Positions 6,471 through 7,456 of a stretch of DNA of 7,456 nt are shown piece after piece. A program made the position numbers and the translations under genes. The notes beneath the pieces are model-generated. The model did not search any database. It was given only the letters and a program-made list of their open reading frames with translations, and was not told where the DNA came from. Each line of letters opens with the position of its first letter. The stretch's first letter is position 1. Source of the stretch: Spirochaetales bacterium. Its GTDB lineage: Bacteria; Spirochaetota; Spirochaetia; Treponematales; Rectinemataceae. Location of the stretch: contig JADLKI010000008.1 in the NCBI GenBank assembly GCA_015657395.1, positions 395,322 through 402,777 of the forward strand. The letters are read 5' to 3'.

Positions 6471-6476
6471 CCTCCT
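6471..6476 (-). repeat. Left boundary core of the insertion sequence
   Basis: AGGAGG on the minus strand, preceded by native TATTA and followed by element sequence AGTGATAAAACAT. It is the second copy of the core found at 5092-5097. The left-over SD now precedes only a four-codon frame (GTG ATA AAA CAT, then TAG). Confidence 0.65.
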
Positions 6477-6491
6477 TAATAGTATGTTCCA

Positions 6492-6511
6492 AGGGCAGAA
6501 CGTTCTGCCCT
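6492..6511. repeat. Perfect 20-bp palindrome at the end of the M24 gene
   Basis: AGGGCAGAAC followed by its exact inverse GTTCTGCCCT, overlapping the M24 stop codon (6510-6512). As RNA it forms an 8-bp stem with an ACGT loop. No T run follows on either strand, so it is more likely an mRNA-stabilising hairpin, a dispersed palindromic repeat or a protein-binding site than a strong terminator. It lies 15 bp outside the element. Confidence 0.7.
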
Positions 6512-7456
6512 ACAATTCCATGATTCCGGGCCTGCGGAACCGGTAGCCGTTTCTTCCGACAATCATTACGGGGAACAGGGCGGGCTCAGACAGGACGACG
6601 GGGCCTGCTTTTGTGGCGAGCATCGTGTCCTCGCTCTTCGCCCCCGTTATGGACGGATTCCAGGTAAAAGCCTGATTTTCCTGAATGATGTCCCTTGTCC
6701 GCGCGGTTACCCTGTAGTCCCGCCCGATATAGCCTATGGCGCCACCCTGGTGGTGAAGCCTATACTCTTCGGGATAGCCCTTTTCGGCGTAGGCACGCAG
6801 GGCTGCGGCGTAGACCTCCGACGCGGGCAAACCGGGTATCGTGGCCGCCATCATCGCCGTGTCGATATAGACCGTATCCTCGTAGAGCTTTTGGAATTCG
6901 GCGGGCACTTTCCCGAACTGCACAAAGCGGGTGATGGAGACGATGAGGCCGCGCTTTCTCGAGTTGACGCTTATCATCGCCCGTTTTTTGATTCTTTTGT
7001 CCGTGGCGACAGGATGTCTGAAGAGGGCGATCCGTTCGTCCGCGGCGCAGAATGCCACGATAAAATCCATGCCGGAACTCCACAGCCGCTCCGAAAGCCG
7101 GCCAATCACCGCCCTCTCCTCATCGCCCGGCCTGATGGTCAGCGCCGTCTCCTCCGCGATCCGGGCCGTGTCCAGCGCCTGGCGCCGGTACCGCTCGACT
7201 TCCCAGGACGTCAGCGAGTAACGCAGAGGGTTTAGCCTGGCGGATATATCGGTGGTGCCGGGGAACGCATGATCCGCACCGAGGCTTCCGCCGGCAAGCG
7301 ACTGCACGATCGATGCTTCCCGATCTTCGTTCCAGGGGAAAGCGGCGATGGTATATCCCTGCTCAGTCAGACGCTCCTCTTTTTCCATCCTGGGCGCCTC
7401 GATATTGCTGCACACAATATACTCGCGGTCGGCGTTGATAAGGACACCTGCGACCC
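6510..7456 (-). CDS. M24-family (creatinase/aminopeptidase P fold) protein, 5' end beyond the window
   Basis: The frame is open to the right edge: before the GTG at 7415 it reads VAGVLINADREYI, matching the creatinase N-terminal domain, so GTG 7415 is internal and the gene is 5'-incomplete. Numbering from GTG 7415, the M24 'pita-bread' domain runs from about 72 (VERYRRQALDTARIAEE) to 290, with HHQGGAIGYIGRDY at 221-234 and TGAKSEDTML at 257-266. The usual five metal ligands are mostly missing: the two aspartates align with S149 and S160, and the first glutamate with N253 (TWNP instead of T.EP); H221 or H222 and E262 remain. This suggests a protein that does not bind the normal dimetal centre, perhaps a non-peptidase. 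Related variants with an HHQGG motif exist as a recognised M24 subgroup. Before IS insertion its stop lay 47 bp from tctC, so co-transcription with tctCBA is likely. The substrate is unknown. Confidence 0.87.
   Translation of the reverse strand, partial: VAGVLINADREYIVCSNIEAPRMEKEERLTEQGYTIAAFPWNEDREASIVQSLAGGSLGADHAFPGTTDISARLNPLRYSLTSWEVERYRRQALDTARIAEETALTIRPGDEERAVIGRLSERLWSSGMDFIVAFCAADERIALFRHPVATDKRIKKRAMISVNSRKRGLIVSITRFVQFGKVPAEFQKLYEDTVYIDTAMMAATIPGLPASEVYAAALRAYAEKGYPEEYRLHHQGGAIGYIGRDYRVTARTRDIIQENQAFTWNPSITGAKSEDTMLATKAGPVVLSEPALFPVMIVGRNGYRFRRPGIMEL

Larger units (their letters stand above)
5092..6476 (-). mobile_element. IS110-family insertion sequence (about 1379 bp) inserted in the tctC leader
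   Basis: A single-gene element. Outward ends were inferred from three agreeing observations. (1) AGGAGG occurs at both 5092-5097 and 6471-6476, and deleting the 1379 bp between equivalent bases restores a normal leader TTAAGGAGGTCTTTAAT before tctC. (2) Perfect 9-bp inverted copies of ATAAAACAT lie just inside, at 5098-5106 and 6458-6466. (3) A long noncoding region of about 200 bp precedes the transposase and only about 60 bp follow it, the layout of the IS110 group, whose bridge RNA is upstream. There is no conventional target duplication beyond the shared core, as known for this family. The cut position within the core is not resolved. The transposase is intact, so the element may be active. 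Confidence 0.8.

Noticed and set aside
6492..6511. LexA-type operator (GAAC/GTTC halves)
   Set aside because: The known Gram-positive box has four bases between the halves; here they abut, and the genes nearby are not DNA-repair genes.
1..7456. CRISPR array, tRNA or rRNA genes
   Set aside because: No regularly spaced repeats and no tRNA- or rRNA-like sequence were seen on either strand.

Overview
The window is a bacterial chromosome segment of moderately high GC with strong AGGAGG-type Shine-Dalgarno (SD) sites. Its content is solute uptake plus one insertion sequence. BMP-type nucleoside ABC permeases together with a tripartite tricarboxylate (TctABC) system and an M24-like protein suggest a heterotrophic, possibly anaerobic bacterium. 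The taxon cannot be fixed from the sequence; Spirochaetota, Synergistota or a Firmicute relative are low-confidence guesses.

Layout. Positions 1-1280 (+) hold the end of one permease and a complete second permease of a nucleoside-type ABC importer, coupled by an ATGA overlap. Positions 1360-2060 (+) hold a GntR/FadR-type regulator with its own promoter-like sequence; a one-base frameshift near 1901-1914 separates the last part of its ligand domain. Its terminator runs into the tail-to-tail neighbour. Positions 2062-5083 (-) hold tctC-tctB-tctA, read from right to left: periplasmic binding protein, small membrane subunit and large membrane subunit. Positions 5092-6476 hold an IS110-family element transcribed leftward. 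Positions 6510-7456 (-) hold a 5'-incomplete M24 (creatinase/aminopeptidase P fold) protein with a degenerate metal site. It probably preceded tctC in one operon before the element landed between them.

The main discovery is in the insertion sequence. Both ends lie in a copy of AGGAGG, exactly 1379 bp apart, so removing the element restores an uninterrupted tctC leader with one SD. The element therefore inserted into the SD of tctC and left a working SD in front of the gene. The roughly 200-nt noncoding region upstream of the transposase looks like a bridge RNA: a 5' hairpin followed by two loops built on related 23-nt segments. The first loop carries short guides fitting the target (AAGGAG, and GACCT complementary to AGGTC). 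The second carries guides fitting the donor junction (ATAGGAG, and ACTCC complementary to GGAGT). Joining the two ends in a circle would also place a TTGATG -35 box 17 bp from a TAAAAC -10 box, directed into this RNA. These are readings by eye and rest on short matches; comparison with other copies would be decisive.
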